Below are positions 45,219-54,031 of a stretch of DNA of 64,000 nucleotides, piece by piece (the first letter of the stretch is position 1; every line of letters begins with the position of its first letter). Where the stretch lies: contig URYK01000001.1 in assembly GCA_900552125.1 (NCBI GenBank), positions 1 to 64,000 on the forward strand. Direction: 5' to 3'. The translations under genes and the position numbers were made by a program. This stretch comes from an uncultured Solobacterium sp. (GTDB lineage Bacteria; Bacillota_I; Bacilli_A; Erysipelotrichales; Erysipelotrichaceae). The notes under the pieces are model-generated. The model was given only the letters and a program-made list of their open reading frames with translations, ran no database searches and was not told the DNA's origin.

Positions 45219-46160
45219 ATGTATCCACTTAAATTAAAACCTATTTATGATAAAACAATTTGGGCTAATGATCAGCTGACAAAAATTAGAGGAGTAAAAG
45301 AAAGCGGTTACGGAACTTGCTGGGAAATCAGTGCACATAGTTATTGTTCAAATAAAATTCTAAATGGAGAGTTTGCAGGACAGACTCTTATGGAACTGAT
45401 TTCATCTCATGAAAAAGAAATGTTAGGGAAACATTCTATTTCTGAGATGTTGCGTGTAGCTTATCTGGATGCGAAAGAAGACTTGTCTATTCAGGTTCAT
45501 CCGTATAATGAATATGCGATAAAACATGATAATGATATGGGAAAAACAGAATCATGGTATGTTTTAGATGCTAAACCGGGGGCTACTTTAGTTGCGGGAA
45601 CCTTATGTAATGATAAAAAAACTATACGCAAAGCTATAGAAGATGGAAATCTGGAACAATATTTGAATAAAGTTCCTATTGAAACAGGAGATTTTATAAT
45701 GATTGATGCAGGTATGCTGCATGCCTTAGGCGGAGGAATCTTTGCAATTGAAGTAGGTACAAATTCCAATACGACATACCGTTTCTATGACTATAATCGT
45801 AAAGATGCGAATGGAAATTCTAGGGAATTGCATATTGATAAGAGCTTTGATGTTGTAGATCTAAGTAAAAAAGCAGAAAAAATCTCAAATCCGATCAAGG
45901 ATGTTAAGGTTAATGAAAGAAAAGTTCTAACAGATTGTGATGCATTTGTTGTAGAACTTTATGATATTGCGGATGTGTTAAAATTGGATACTAAGGGAGA
46001 ACGATTCTATACATTATCTTTTGTTCATAATGATGCAGTAATTGAATATCAGAATGAAGAAGTTTCTGTAGCATATACTGAGAATATCTTTATCCCTGCT
46101 GATTGCGGAAAGTTCAGCATTAAGGGAAACGCAAGAGTACTAGTATCTTATGTAAAATAA
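45219..46160 (+). CDS. manA: Mannose-6-phosphate isomerase, class I
   Basis: A 313-residue zinc enzyme converting mannose 6-phosphate to fructose 6-phosphate. Seen: an early KPIYDKTIWANDQL, the metal-binding SIQVHPYNEYA and GMLHALGGGIFAIEV, and EVGTNSNTTYRFYDYNR. Short Firmicute-type length. It lies 230 bases upstream of a mannose-type PTS, which would deliver its substrate as mannose 6-phosphate; each has its own promoter. AGGAGG-type site before the ATG. Confidence 0.94.
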   Translation: MYPLKLKPIYDKTIWANDQLTKIRGVKESGYGTCWEISAHSYCSNKILNGEFAGQTLMELISSHEKEMLGKHSISEMLRVAYLDAKEDLSIQVHPYNEYAIKHDNDMGKTESWYVLDAKPGATLVAGTLCNDKKTIRKAIEDGNLEQYLNKVPIETGDFIMIDAGMLHALGGGIFAIEVGTNSNTTYRFYDYNRKDANGNSRELHIDKSFDVVDLSKKAEKISNPIKDVKVNERKVLTDCDAFVVELYDIADVLKLDTKGERFYTLSFVHNDAVIEYQNEEVSVAYTENIFIPADCGKFSIKGNARVLVSYVK

Positions 46161-46306
46161 ATAATTGTTAATCACATAATTAGTGTTGCTACTTTAAAAA
46201 ATATGGTAAATTTGTATAAATTATTACATTATTTTAATTTTAAGTGAAGATTATGTGAATTTTATAGAATAAGTAACAAAAATCACGAATAATTAACAAA
46301 AAAATA

Positions 46307-46335
46307 TTGAAAAAAATTTGAGATAATAGTATCAT
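46307..46335 (+). promoter_or_regulatory. Promoter of the mannose-type PTS operon
   Basis: TTGAAA (46307-46312), 17-base spacer, TATCAT (46330-46335); start point about 46342, just before the cre site. Confidence 0.6.
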
Positions 46336-46349
46336 AATATAGTAAATAG

Positions 46350-46363
46350 AGAAAGCGTTTACA
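46350..46363. promoter_or_regulatory. CcpA cre site at the PTS operon
   Basis: AGAAAGCGTTTACA matches the cre consensus except the first base, and sits just downstream of the predicted start point, the roadblock position for catabolite repression. Confidence 0.7.
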
Positions 46364-46393
46364 TTTTTTGTGAATGCGAGAAAGGGTGAGAAA

Positions 46394-46819
46394 ATGAAAT
46401 ACGTAGTAATGGTTAGCCATGGAGAGTTTGCTCCAGGACTTCACAGTGCTGTTAAAATGATGACTGGCGAACGTGATGATGTGTTCAGTACTTCTTTAAA
46501 AGATGGCATGAGCACTGATACTTTTGTTGATAATTTTAAAGCAATCGCTGATAAATTTAATGCAGATGATGAAGTTATCTTATTGGCGGATATTTTAAGT
46601 GGTTCTCCATTTACAAACGCTTTAAGTGTTTTAGATGAAAAAGGCTTGTTATCTAATACACTAGTTATTGCGGGAATGAACATGCCTTGTGCTTTATCTG
46701 CTGTATTGATGAAAGATCAGATGGATAGAGAAGCTCTAAAAGATGTTTTATTAAATGAGGGTCGTACAGGTTTATGTGAATTTGTACAGGCTTCTAACGA
46801 TGATGAAGATGATATTTAA
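46394..46819 (+). CDS. PTS mannose-family EIIA component
   Basis: A 141-residue soluble EIIA of the mannose/fructose/sorbose class. It takes phosphate from HPr on H9 (VVMVSHGEFAPGL) and passes it to EIIB. The rest follows the family, with LLADILSGSPFTNAL and IAGMNMPC. ATG 46394 follows AAGGGTGAG. First gene of a IIA-IIB-IIC-IID operon with cre-controlled promoter. An acidic tail (NDDEDDI) ends the protein. Confidence 0.92.
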   Translation: MKYVVMVSHGEFAPGLHSAVKMMTGERDDVFSTSLKDGMSTDTFVDNFKAIADKFNADDEVILLADILSGSPFTNALSVLDEKGLLSNTLVIAGMNMPCALSAVLMKDQMDREALKDVLLNEGRTGLCEFVQASNDDEDDI

Positions 46820-46868
46820 TCTTCATATGATGTAATAATTTAAATCAAAAAAATAGGAGGAATATAAA

Positions 46869-47360
46869 ATGATTAGTTTTGTTCGCGTAGATGACCGTAT
46901 TATTCATGGTCAGATCATCACTAGATGGTCTAAAGAGTATCCTTGTGATGGGATTATTGCTGTTAATGATAAAGCAGCAACTACACCTGTATTAGCACAG
47001 TCTTTTAAAGCTTCTACAGATAAGAAAGTGTTTGTTTGGACAATGGAACATTTCTTAGAAAAAGCTGAAACTGTATTACAGAGTAATAAAAAATATTTCT
47101 TGATTACAAAAAATCCAGTTGATATGAAAAAAATCTTGGTAGATCATAAATTTGTACCAAGCGATGTAAAACGAGTAGTTATTGGACCATGTAATGATCG
47201 TCCAGGTGCTGTTAAATTAGGACAGAATCAGTCTTTGATTCAAGAAGAAGCAGAAGCTTGTGAAGCTATGACAAATGCAGGTTATGATGTTTACTTTGCA
47301 TTGTTAAGTGAAACAGCAATTGGTTCTTGGCCAAAATTTAGGTCTAAATTCGGTTACTAG
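46869..47360 (+). CDS. PTS mannose-family EIIB component
   Basis: A 163-residue EIIB that carries phosphate on H13 (VDDRIIHGQIITRW) and transfers it to the sugar during uptake. Typical length. The segment VVIGPCNDRPGAVKLGQ is in the usual place. AGGAGG lies eight bases before the ATG; 49 bases follow the IIA stop. Second gene of the operon. Confidence 0.94.
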   Translation: MISFVRVDDRIIHGQIITRWSKEYPCDGIIAVNDKAATTPVLAQSFKASTDKKVFVWTMEHFLEKAETVLQSNKKYFLITKNPVDMKKILVDHKFVPSDVKRVVIGPCNDRPGAVKLGQNQSLIQEEAEACEAMTNAGYDVYFALLSETAIGSWPKFRSKFGY

Positions 47361-47411
47361 TTTGGGAGCGGTAATCGATTAGATATATTTTTCAAAAAGG
47401 AGAGAAGATTT

Positions 47412-48248
47412 ATGACATTAATTCAAGCAATTTTGATCGGTATTATGAGTTGTACCGCTGCTTCTACAATTGCTTGTTTAGGAACAACTGTTGGTAACTA
47501 TACCTTAAACAGACCATTAGTTGCTTCCTTGATCGTCGGACTAATCCTAGGTGATGTTCAGGGTTGTATCTTAATTGGTATTCCTATGCAGGTTATGTGG
47601 ATTGCGTTAGTAACTCCAGGTGGAACTGTAGCATCTGACTTACGTGCAGTTTCTTACGTTGGTATTCCATTGGCATATGTTGGGGCAAGATCTGCTGGAT
47701 TGGATTACGGTGGAGAAGAAGCTTATGCACTTGCTTCTACAATTTCCGCTATGACTGGTGTTATCGGTATTACATTGTTCTATGGAACAGCTATGATGAA
47801 CTTGATTTGGCAGCATATTGGTTGGGCTAGATTAGACAAAGGTGACTTTAGTATCATTGGTAAAGTTGAAGTTCTATTCCCATTGATTTCTCACTTTGTA
47901 TTGTCTTTCTTACCAGTAACATTATTATGCTACTATGGATCAGGTGCCGTAGAAGAATTATTCGCTGCTTTAAATACTGAAACTTGGTATGTACAGGCAT
48001 TATTAGCTGTTGGAGCAGTTCTTCCATCAGTTGGTATCGCTATTCTATTAAAATCAGTAGTATCTAAAACAAGCGATTTAATTTTCTTCCTATTTGGATT
48101 TACTCTAGCTGGATCTATGGGATTAGGATTAATTGCAGCAGCATCTGTAGGTGCAGTATTCGCGTTCATTAACTATCAATTTGTTATGATGAAAGCGTCA
48201 GGTGTATCTGCTGGTGGCGCTATAGATGATGATGAGGAGGACATTTAA
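47412..48248 (+). CDS. PTS mannose/sorbose-family EIIC component
   Basis: A 278-residue membrane permease subunit with about seven or eight hydrophobic segments. Typical start MTLIQAILIGIMSCTAASTI and GDVQGCILIGIPMQVMWIA. Together with IID it forms the sugar channel. The exact sugar (mannose, fructose, glucose, sorbose, N-acetyl sugars) cannot be set by sequence, but the manA gene upstream favours mannose or glucose. An acidic C-terminus (DDDEEDI) lies at the gene end, one base from IID. Confidence 0.93.
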   Translation: MTLIQAILIGIMSCTAASTIACLGTTVGNYTLNRPLVASLIVGLILGDVQGCILIGIPMQVMWIALVTPGGTVASDLRAVSYVGIPLAYVGARSAGLDYGGEEAYALASTISAMTGVIGITLFYGTAMMNLIWQHIGWARLDKGDFSIIGKVEVLFPLISHFVLSFLPVTLLCYYGSGAVEELFAALNTETWYVQALLAVGAVLPSVGIAILLKSVVSKTSDLIFFLFGFTLAGSMGLGLIAAASVGAVFAFINYQFVMMKASGVSAGGAIDDDEEDI

Positions 48249-48249
48249 T

Positions 48250-49092
48250 ATGAAAAAACTATCTAAGAAAACATTAAACAGTTCCTTCTGGCGTTGGTGG
48301 TATGGTAACTTAACTTGTTTCTCTCATGAACACATGCAGACATTTGGATATATGTGGTCAATGTTGCCTATCATTCAGGAATTATACTCTTCTAAGGAAG
48401 AACAAGCAGAGAAATTAAGAACTTATTATCCATTCTTTAATACAGAACCTCAGATTGGTGCTATCGTAGTCGGTATTACTGCAGGTTTGGAAGAAGCTCG
48501 TGCAAATGGAGCTGAAGAAATTGATGATGAAATGATCAATGGTATTCGTGCTGGTCTAATGGGGCCATTAGCTGGTATCGGTGACTCTTTGATCGTTGGT
48601 ACTTATATTCCTATCTTATTAGGTATTGCATTAGGTTTAGCTGAAGGCGGATCAGTACTTGGGCCTTTATTCTATATCGTCGTTTGGAATATCACATCTA
48701 CTTGGTTCCAAAAATTCGTATATGACAAAGGTTATGAACTAGGTGGTTCTGCCGTAGAATTGATCGTTGGTACAAAAGCTACTGCATTGCGTGAATCTGC
48801 TATTATCATGGGGCAGGTAATCGTAGGTGCAATGGGTGCCACTTGGGTAAATGTTAGCTCAAAAGTACAGATTGCGACAAATTCTGAAGGTGAAGCTGTA
48901 ATGTTGATTCAGAAATTAGACAGTGCATATCCAAAAGTATTAACATTACTATTCATTTTATTTGCATGGTGGTTAATGGCTAAGAAAAACGTTACTCCAG
49001 TTAAAGTATTGTTATTGATGGTAGTAATTGCTCTAGTAGGATCTATCATCGGTAGTGAAATCTTATTCGGATTCGGTTCATTAATTGCTTAA
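48250..49092 (+). CDS. PTS mannose-family EIID component
   Basis: A 280-residue membrane subunit unique to mannose-class PTS. Seen: SFWRWWYGNLTCFSHEHMQT, GFGYM-type helix start, EEARANGAEEIDDEMINGIR, and GLMGPLAGIGDSLIVGTYIP. One base separates the IIC stop from its ATG; GAGGAGG lies within the end of the IIC gene, so translation is coupled. Last gene of the operon, followed by a strong terminator. Confidence 0.94.
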   Translation: MKKLSKKTLNSSFWRWWYGNLTCFSHEHMQTFGYMWSMLPIIQELYSSKEEQAEKLRTYYPFFNTEPQIGAIVVGITAGLEEARANGAEEIDDEMINGIRAGLMGPLAGIGDSLIVGTYIPILLGIALGLAEGGSVLGPLFYIVVWNITSTWFQKFVYDKGYELGGSAVELIVGTKATALRESAIIMGQVIVGAMGATWVNVSSKVQIATNSEGEAVMLIQKLDSAYPKVLTLLFILFAWWLMAKKNVTPVKVLLLMVVIALVGSIIGSEILFGFGSLIA

Positions 49093-49107
49093 TCTGTAAT
49101 AATATAA

Positions 49108-49140
49108 TCACCCCTTACTCCCAAAAGGGGTGGTTTTCTT
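49108..49140 (+). terminator. Terminator of the PTS operon
   Basis: CACCCCTT (49109-49116) pairs with AAGGGGTG (49125-49132), followed by GTTTTCTT. Confidence 0.9.
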
Positions 49141-49230
49141 GCATTGTAAAATACAATTAAAAATGTTATTATTTAATCAAATATTTAGAAAGGACGGTAG
49201 TCAGGTATAAATACTTGATGCATTACATTT

Positions 49231-49551
49231 ATGAATAAGAAAGAATTAAATAAAATAAAAGATGAAATTGCTTATCGTAATGTCATGACTAAAAAATTAG
49301 GTAGATCTACAAAAACATTTTTTCTTTTTTTTCTTTTATTTGCGGCTTTAGCATTTTGGGGATTTATGGGAGTACGAGATAATTTCTTGAGTGTTAGTGA
49401 TTCTACAAGAAATATAATTAAATGGGTTTCTTTAGTATTAGCTATTCCAACAGGAATACTTTCTATTATGTTTTATTTGAGCTTTAGAAATTCTAAGAAA
49501 TATACGCTGGGGTTAATTGATCAGGTACAAGGCAGAAAGGTAAAAAAATAA
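49231..49551 (+). CDS. Small hypothetical membrane protein
   Basis: A 106-residue protein: a charged N-terminus (1-27), two transmembrane helices (about 29-46 and 64-83), and a basic tail. Not recognised. The usual ribosome site is missing: AGGACGG lies about 35 bases upstream, so the start is uncertain or translation is weak. Codon use and the terminator after it (49556) support a real gene. Confidence 0.55.
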   Translation: MNKKELNKIKDEIAYRNVMTKKLGRSTKTFFLFFLLFAALAFWGFMGVRDNFLSVSDSTRNIIKWVSLVLAIPTGILSIMFYLSFRNSKKYTLGLIDQVQGRKVKK

Positions 49552-49555
49552 ATCA

Positions 49556-49593
49556 AGTATGGAATTCTAACCAAGTAGCATTCCATGCTTTTT
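49556..49593 (+). terminator. Terminator after small membrane protein
   Basis: AGTATGGAAT (49556-49565) pairs with ATTCCATGCT (49580-49589) with one G-U, followed by TTTT. Confidence 0.75.
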
Positions 49594-49649
49594 ATAGTTT
49601 ACTTTTTGCTTATTATCATTATAATTAGTTTGTGAAGGGAGGAAGCAAT

Positions 49650-50504
49650 ATGGCAATTAAATTAATAGCTTTAGATTTAGATGGTACCTTATTAACTTCC
49701 GAAAAAACAATTGATGAAGAAACAAAAAAACGATTACTGAAAGCTCAAGAAATGGGCATATCTATTACCATAGCGACTGGTAGAGATAAAGGTGGTATTG
49801 ATTTTGTATATGAACCATTGGAGCTTGAACATAGAGGAAATAACTTTGTTGTTGGGGTAAATGGACAGATTATATACGATTTTCATAAAAAGGAATATTA
49901 CGTAGATAAAGTTTTTGATGGAGAGGACGCAAAGAAAGTAATGGCTTTGGGAGTAAAATATAACTTTGAGGTTATTAGCTGCTGTGGCTATGATTTCTAT
50001 GATTTGATTTCCAAACGATTAAAAGCAATGAAGAAAATTAAAAGTGTTGTTTTTGGCAGACCAATGGATTATGGCTTTAATCAGGGAAAACGTAATTTTA
50101 TTCCTATTGAAGATCCTAATTATGAAATTACACAGGACGTAAATAAATTTGTTTTGATACAATCAGCATCTTATTTTAAAAAGCATCTCCCTCATTTACG
50201 TCAGGAATTAAAAGACTATGACATATTAGAGGTTGGACCTGCCTGGATTGAAATTATGCCAAAAGGTGTTTCTAAGGCAAGTGGTTTGTTGAGAGTAGGG
50301 GAAAAACTAGGCATATCCACTGATGAGATGATGGCATTTGGTGATGCAGAGAATGATATTGAAATGCTTAAAACTGTAAAATATGGTATTGCCATGGGGA
50401 ATGCTATGGATAGTCTAAAATCTGTAGCATGGGATGTTACAGATACAAATGATAATATGGGAATCGCAAAAGCATTAGATAAATATATTTTTGAAAAACA
50501 ATAA
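49650..50504 (+). CDS. Cof-type HAD phosphatase
   Basis: A 284-residue HAD phosphatase. Motif I is LDLDGTLLTSEK, motif II is ATGRDKGG, motif III lysine is in MPKGVSKASGL, and motif IV is FGDAENDIEMLK. Substrate unknown (sugar or cofactor phosphate). ATG 49650 follows GGGAGG. Similar in plan to the HAD gene at 51135, suggesting an old duplication. Convergent with the YbaK gene. Confidence 0.93.
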   Translation: MAIKLIALDLDGTLLTSEKTIDEETKKRLLKAQEMGISITIATGRDKGGIDFVYEPLELEHRGNNFVVGVNGQIIYDFHKKEYYVDKVFDGEDAKKVMALGVKYNFEVISCCGYDFYDLISKRLKAMKKIKSVVFGRPMDYGFNQGKRNFIPIEDPNYEITQDVNKFVLIQSASYFKKHLPHLRQELKDYDILEVGPAWIEIMPKGVSKASGLLRVGEKLGISTDEMMAFGDAENDIEMLKTVKYGIAMGNAMDSLKSVAWDVTDTNDNMGIAKALDKYIFEKQ

Positions 50505-50532
50505 AAGATGAACAAGAAGCTCATCTTTTTTT
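50502..50532. terminator. Bidirectional terminator, HAD phosphatase / ybaK
   Basis: AAAAGATGA (50503-50511) pairs with TCATCTTTT (50521-50529), with runs of T on one strand and A on the other. Confidence 0.85.
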
Positions 50533-51016
50533 ATGCATGTTCATCAATTAAATCAGCTGTCTGTGCCTGAATAAGATTGATTAAATCATTTGGATTCATT
50601 TGTATCTGAAGTCCAATTTTTCCTCCGCTAAACATAATCCTATCAAAGTTTAAACAACTTTCATGAAGAAACGTTCTATATTGTTTTTTCATTCCAATTG
50701 GAGAACAGCCTCCGCGAATATATCCTGTTATTTTATTGATGTCTTTAACATGAATCATTTCTACGGATTTTACTCCAGCAGCTTTAGCACATTTTTTTAA
50801 GCTTAGTTCATGTGCAACAGGTATTACAAACACGATATATTCTTTTGTGTTTGAAATAGTAACTAATGTTTTGAATACTGCTTCAGGATCCTGATGTAAT
50901 TGAGCCGCAACATCTAAACCAGCTACTGCATCTTTTCCATGTTCATAAGTTAATACATCATATGCTAATTTGTTTTTATCTAACATTCGCATAGCATTTG
51001 TTTTTGTTATTTTCAT
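50531..51016 (-). CDS. ybaK: Cys-tRNA(Pro) deacylase YbaK/EbsC
   Basis: A 161-residue editing enzyme that hydrolyses Cys-tRNA-Pro in trans. Seen: the catalytic-lysine segment AVFKTLVTISN, ELSLKKCAKAAGVKSVEM, and GYIRGGCSPIGMKKQYRTFL, the family's substrate-binding loop. Full length. It complements the editing domain inside ProS at 32923. On the minus strand alone. No strong ribosome site other than GGGTGATTC upstream. Confidence 0.94.
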   Translation of the reverse strand: MKITKTNAMRMLDKNKLAYDVLTYEHGKDAVAGLDVAAQLHQDPEAVFKTLVTISNTKEYIVFVIPVAHELSLKKCAKAAGVKSVEMIHVKDINKITGYIRGGCSPIGMKKQYRTFLHESCLNFDRIMFSGGKIGLQIQMNPNDLINLIQAQTADLIDEHA

Positions 51017-51078
51017 AGAATCACCCCAATATGTAAACAGTATAACACTGATTATTATAGGAATCTAGAGGTAATTTA

Positions 51079-51108
51079 TTTACATTATTTCTTGTTTTCA
51101 TGTATAAT
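51079..51108 (+). promoter_or_regulatory. Sigma-A promoter (extended -10) of HAD gene
   Basis: TTTACA (51079-51084), 18-base spacer ending in TG, TATAAT (51103-51108). Confidence 0.65.
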
Positions 51109-51134
51109 CCATATTGTATAGGAGGAAGGAAGAC

Positions 51135-52007
51135 ATGATTAGATTAATCGCAATGGATATGGATGGAACATTACTTACTAGTGATAATACTATATCAGAT
51201 AAAACGAAAGAAGCATTATGGAAAGCACAGGAAAAAGGTGTTCGCTTAGTTCTGGCAAGCGGGCGTAGTTATTGCCGTTTGATGGACTATGCGAAAGAAT
51301 TAAAGATGGATCAGTTTGGTGGTTTTCTATTAGAAGTAAATGGACTAATTATCTATGATTTAAAAAATAATCAGCGTTTTATCCGTAAACAACTGGAGGC
51401 TGATGATATAAAAAAATTGTTTACTTATTTTACACAATGGGACGTTGAGTTTATGGCACAGTTTGATGATGGAATGTTTAACTATAATCCGGAAAGTGTC
51501 TTAAAAGAAAAAGCTATTTATCGAAAACAACATCATATTCCTGATGATTATCCTTGGACAGGAGGAGCATTCTCCTTACTAGGTGATCATCGTAAAGGAT
51601 ATCCCCATCTTTTTAATATAAAATCTTATGAAGAAGTAAACCGAACAATAAATAAAATTTCAATTACTTATTATGAGGATGTTATGAAAAAAGTAAGTGA
51701 ACAGGCAAAGATAGATTTAGGAGATCGTTATTGGGTAGGACGTACAACTCCTAAATGGCTAGAAGTTATGCCAAAAGGAATCACAAAAGCTAGCGGTTTA
51801 GAAGTTCTATCAGAACAATTAGGTATTTCTATGGAAGAAATAATGGCTTTTGGGGATGGAGAAAACGATATTGAAATGTTAGAGACTGTAGGTAAAGGAA
51901 TAGCGATGGGAAATGCTATGGAAGAAGTTAAAGCTATTGCAGATGATGTAACATTAACTAATAATGAAGATGGAATTGCACATGCTATTCATAAATATGG
52001 AATATAA
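51135..52007 (+). CDS. Cof-type HAD phosphatase
   Basis: A 290-residue HAD phosphatase. Motif I is AMDMDGTLLTSDN, motif II is ASGRSYC, motif III is MPKGITKASGL, and motif IV is FGDGENDIEMLE. Close in plan to the gene at 49650. Substrate unknown. ATG 51135 follows AGGAGGAAGG; a longer in-frame start at 51114 lies before that site and is rejected. The thioredoxin gene follows 64 bases later. Confidence 0.93.
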   Translation: MIRLIAMDMDGTLLTSDNTISDKTKEALWKAQEKGVRLVLASGRSYCRLMDYAKELKMDQFGGFLLEVNGLIIYDLKNNQRFIRKQLEADDIKKLFTYFTQWDVEFMAQFDDGMFNYNPESVLKEKAIYRKQHHIPDDYPWTGGAFSLLGDHRKGYPHLFNIKSYEEVNRTINKISITYYEDVMKKVSEQAKIDLGDRYWVGRTTPKWLEVMPKGITKASGLEVLSEQLGISMEEIMAFGDGENDIEMLETVGKGIAMGNAMEEVKAIADDVTLTNNEDGIAHAIHKYGI

Positions 52008-52071
52008 TGAGCAAATCGATGCATGTTTTAGATAGAATGTGTTATACTTTGAATACACGGAGGTATATGTT

Positions 52072-52380
52072 ATGAAAGTTATTAATAAAGCAGAATTTGA
52101 ACAAATCACAAAAGAAGGAGTAGTACTAGTAGATTTCTTCGCTACTTGGTGTGGACCATGTAAAATGCTTTCTCCAGTATTAGAGGAATTGGCAGAAGAT
52201 GTTAAAGGAAAAGCAGAAATTGTTAAAGTAGATGTTGATCAGGAAGGCGATTTAGCTATGCGTTTTGGTATCATGTCTGTTCCTACAATGATTATCTTTA
52301 AAGACGGTGAAGCAGTTAAACAAATCATGGGATATCAGCCAAAACAACAGCTATTAAGCGTATTAGAAGCTTATCTATAA
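52072..52380 (+). CDS. trxA: Thioredoxin
   Basis: A 102-residue thioredoxin, the general disulfide reductase. The active site WCGPC is at 26-30 and the cis-proline in MSVPTMIIFKDG. Normal length. ATG 52072 has GGAGG eight bases upstream; an upstream in-frame start has none. Followed by a clean terminator. Confidence 0.96.
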   Translation: MKVINKAEFEQITKEGVVLVDFFATWCGPCKMLSPVLEELAEDVKGKAEIVKVDVDQEGDLAMRFGIMSVPTMIIFKDGEAVKQIMGYQPKQQLLSVLEAYL

Positions 52381-52388
52381 TTATAATG

Positions 52389-52414
52389 CTACACAGTCAT
52401 CTGTGTAGTTTTTT
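52389..52414 (+). terminator. Terminator after thioredoxin
   Basis: CTACACAG (52389-52396), TCAT loop, CTGTGTAG (52401-52408), TTTTTT. Confidence 0.93.
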
Positions 52415-52429
52415 GTTTATCTTTCTAAA

Positions 52430-52458
52430 TTGACAAGGATATGAAATATAGCTATTAT
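52430..52458 (+). promoter_or_regulatory. Sigma-A promoter of the DUF3267 gene
   Basis: TTGACA (52430-52435), 17-base spacer, TATTAT (52453-52458). Confidence 0.75.
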
Positions 52459-52478
52459 AAAACTAGGGAGGTATTGTT

Positions 52479-53102
52479 TTGAAAGAGAGAAAATTATCTA
52501 AGAGAGAACAACAAAGAAAAGCAGAATTTGATAAATTAATCGAACAAATGAAACAAAATAATTATGAAATTAATAAATTAACGATTGGCGTTGGATATGC
52601 AAATGTGATGGGGTTAGTTATCATGTTGCCTTTTGTTGTCTTATTCTACCTCTTGTTTACTCAAGTCAATCCAAATATTTCTTTCGTATTATCACTTACA
52701 GAATGTTTTATTTTTTTATGCTTAATTCCTATATTCATGGTACTGCATGAAATGATTCATGGAATACTGTTTGCAAGATATGCTAAACATCGTTTTCAAT
52801 CAGTTGATTTTGGCATCATTTGGAAAATGTTAACACCGTATTGTACATGCAAAGATCCTTTAAAGAAATCTTCATATATCATAGCTTTGATTATGCCTAC
52901 AGTAGTTTTAGGATTTATTCTAGCTATTTTCGCAACCATCATACAATCTGCTTTATTGTTTATATTGGCGGAATTAATGATGATAGGTGGAGGGGGAGAT
53001 TTTTTGATATTAACTAAACTTTTGAGTTATCACTCCAACAAGAAAGAACAATTGTTTTATGATTCTCCTTATGAAATAGGGCTTGTTGTGTTTGAAAAAT
53101 AA
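52479..53102 (+). CDS. DUF3267 membrane metalloprotease-like protein
   Basis: A 207-residue membrane protein. It has a charged N-terminus, helices near 42-64 and 72-90, then a zinc-protease-type HEMIH motif at about residues 89-93 (LHEMIHGILFARY), and two more helices (about 130-175). DUF3267 proteins share this HExxH in a helical setting; whether they cleave anything is not established. The start is TTG at 52479, seven bases after GGGAGG. It precedes the XRE regulator by about 80 bases. Confidence 0.75.
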   Translation: MKERKLSKREQQRKAEFDKLIEQMKQNNYEINKLTIGVGYANVMGLVIMLPFVVLFYLLFTQVNPNISFVLSLTECFIFLCLIPIFMVLHEMIHGILFARYAKHRFQSVDFGIIWKMLTPYCTCKDPLKKSSYIIALIMPTVVLGFILAIFATIIQSALLFILAELMMIGGGGDFLILTKLLSYHSNKKEQLFYDSPYEIGLVVFEK

Positions 53103-53185
53103 TCAATTATTTCAACTCTACTTATAAGGGATATGCAAAAAATAGTATTTTTTGATAAACTAAACCTGTAAGAGGAGTGATCGGA

Positions 53186-53839
53186 ATGGATCAAAAAAAG
53201 ATAGGAAGCTTTATTGCGGTATGTCGCAAAGAAAAAGGATTGACTCAGGAACAATTAGGAGAACAATTACATGTTACCAATAAATCAGTAAGTAAATGGG
53301 AGAATGGACGATGTCTGCCGGATCCCTCTTTGTATCAGCCTTTGTGTGAAATATTAGAAATCAATATGATAGAATTATTTGATGGAGAAAGGATTAAAGA
53401 GAATAATACAATAGAAAAAGCTGATCATGTGATTACAGATTTAATGCAGGATTCAAAAAGCAAAACCATTTATAAAATAATTAGTTTATGTTTTACATCT
53501 TTATGTATTATTATAGGAATCAGCTGTATATTCGTATCTAGCTTAAGTAATATGAATCAGGAATATGCAATTATCTTTATATCAATAGGTCTTTTCTTGT
53601 TGTTTATAGGAATTGCCATACGAATTTATATTTGGGCTAAGAGTAAAGATAAAGTTATACGAAACGAAGGGATGGGATTTTGTAGTGCTTTAACGCTAGT
53701 CTTTATTATTCTAAAGCTTACTGGACATATTCAATGGTCATGGATCTGGGTACTTTCTCCAATTTGGATTTCCGTATCGCTGGTAATTATTCTGATATTG
53801 ATTTTCTTATTGGTATGCTATATAAAAGACTGTCTATAA
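53186..53839 (+). CDS. XRE-family regulator with membrane tail
   Basis: A 217-residue protein. The N-terminal helix-turn-helix (about 7-60; GLTQEQLGEQLHVTNKSVSK, WENGRCLPD) is of the XRE/Cro type, followed by a linker and about four hydrophobic segments (near 95-112, 124-143, 162-180 and 190-213). It is a membrane-tethered transcription factor of the type widespread in Firmicutes. ATG 53186 follows AGGAGTG. Its end meets the terminator of the first small RNA gene, which runs toward it. Whether it controls those RNAs is unknown. Confidence 0.85.
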   Translation: MDQKKIGSFIAVCRKEKGLTQEQLGEQLHVTNKSVSKWENGRCLPDPSLYQPLCEILEINMIELFDGERIKENNTIEKADHVITDLMQDSKSKTIYKIISLCFTSLCIIIGISCIFVSSLSNMNQEYAIIFISIGLFLLFIGIAIRIYIWAKSKDKVIRNEGMGFCSALTLVFIILKLTGHIQWSWIWVLSPIWISVSLVIILILIFLLVCYIKDCL

Positions 53840-53957
53840 AAAAAAGAAAAAGAGCGCTGAGGGAAGCGTTCTTTTTCATAGAATTATAAATTAAATGAAA
53901 GGGAGAAAGTATGAATTTATTGAGGGGAAAATCATACTTGGCAAGATATCTCTTGCT
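53838..53957 (-). ncRNA. Small RNA copy C (tandem sRNA family)
   Basis: Predicted RNA of about 120 nt, ends approximate. Minus-strand -10 TATACT at 53964-53969. In order: 5' hairpin GCAAG/CTTGC (53941-53956); hairpin AAGTATGA/TCATACTT (53907-53914 with 53932-53939) whose loop holds CCCCTCA; CU-rich linker ACTTTCTCCCTTTCAT; terminator with stems AAAAAGA and CGCT (53847-53876), loop TCCCTC, then eight Us. It shares this plan with copies at 54032 and 54230. The C-rich loops and linker complement Shine-Dalgarno-type sequence. The hairpin also ends the converging XRE gene. Confidence 0.7.
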
Positions 53958-53963
53958 GAGTAT

Positions 53964-54005
53964 AGTATATAAGAATGTTATCATAAAAATATGTCGCAAG
54001 TATGT
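53964..54005 (-). promoter_or_regulatory. Promoter region of sRNA copy C
   Basis: On the minus strand TATACTATA is the -10 (53964-53969). No -35 consensus. ACATATTTTTATG (53982-53994) ends 12 bases before the -10, and ACATACTTGCGAC (53993-54005) lies 11 bases further out. The same boxes are seen at the other copies. Confidence 0.5.
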
Positions 54006-54031
54006 GAAATTATGTAGTTTAAAAATAGGAT

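Noticed and set aside
46161..46393. Possible riboswitch in the long leader of the PTS operon
   Set aside because: After placing the promoter at 46307-46335 the leader is only about 50 bases, mostly cre site; no room for an aptamer.
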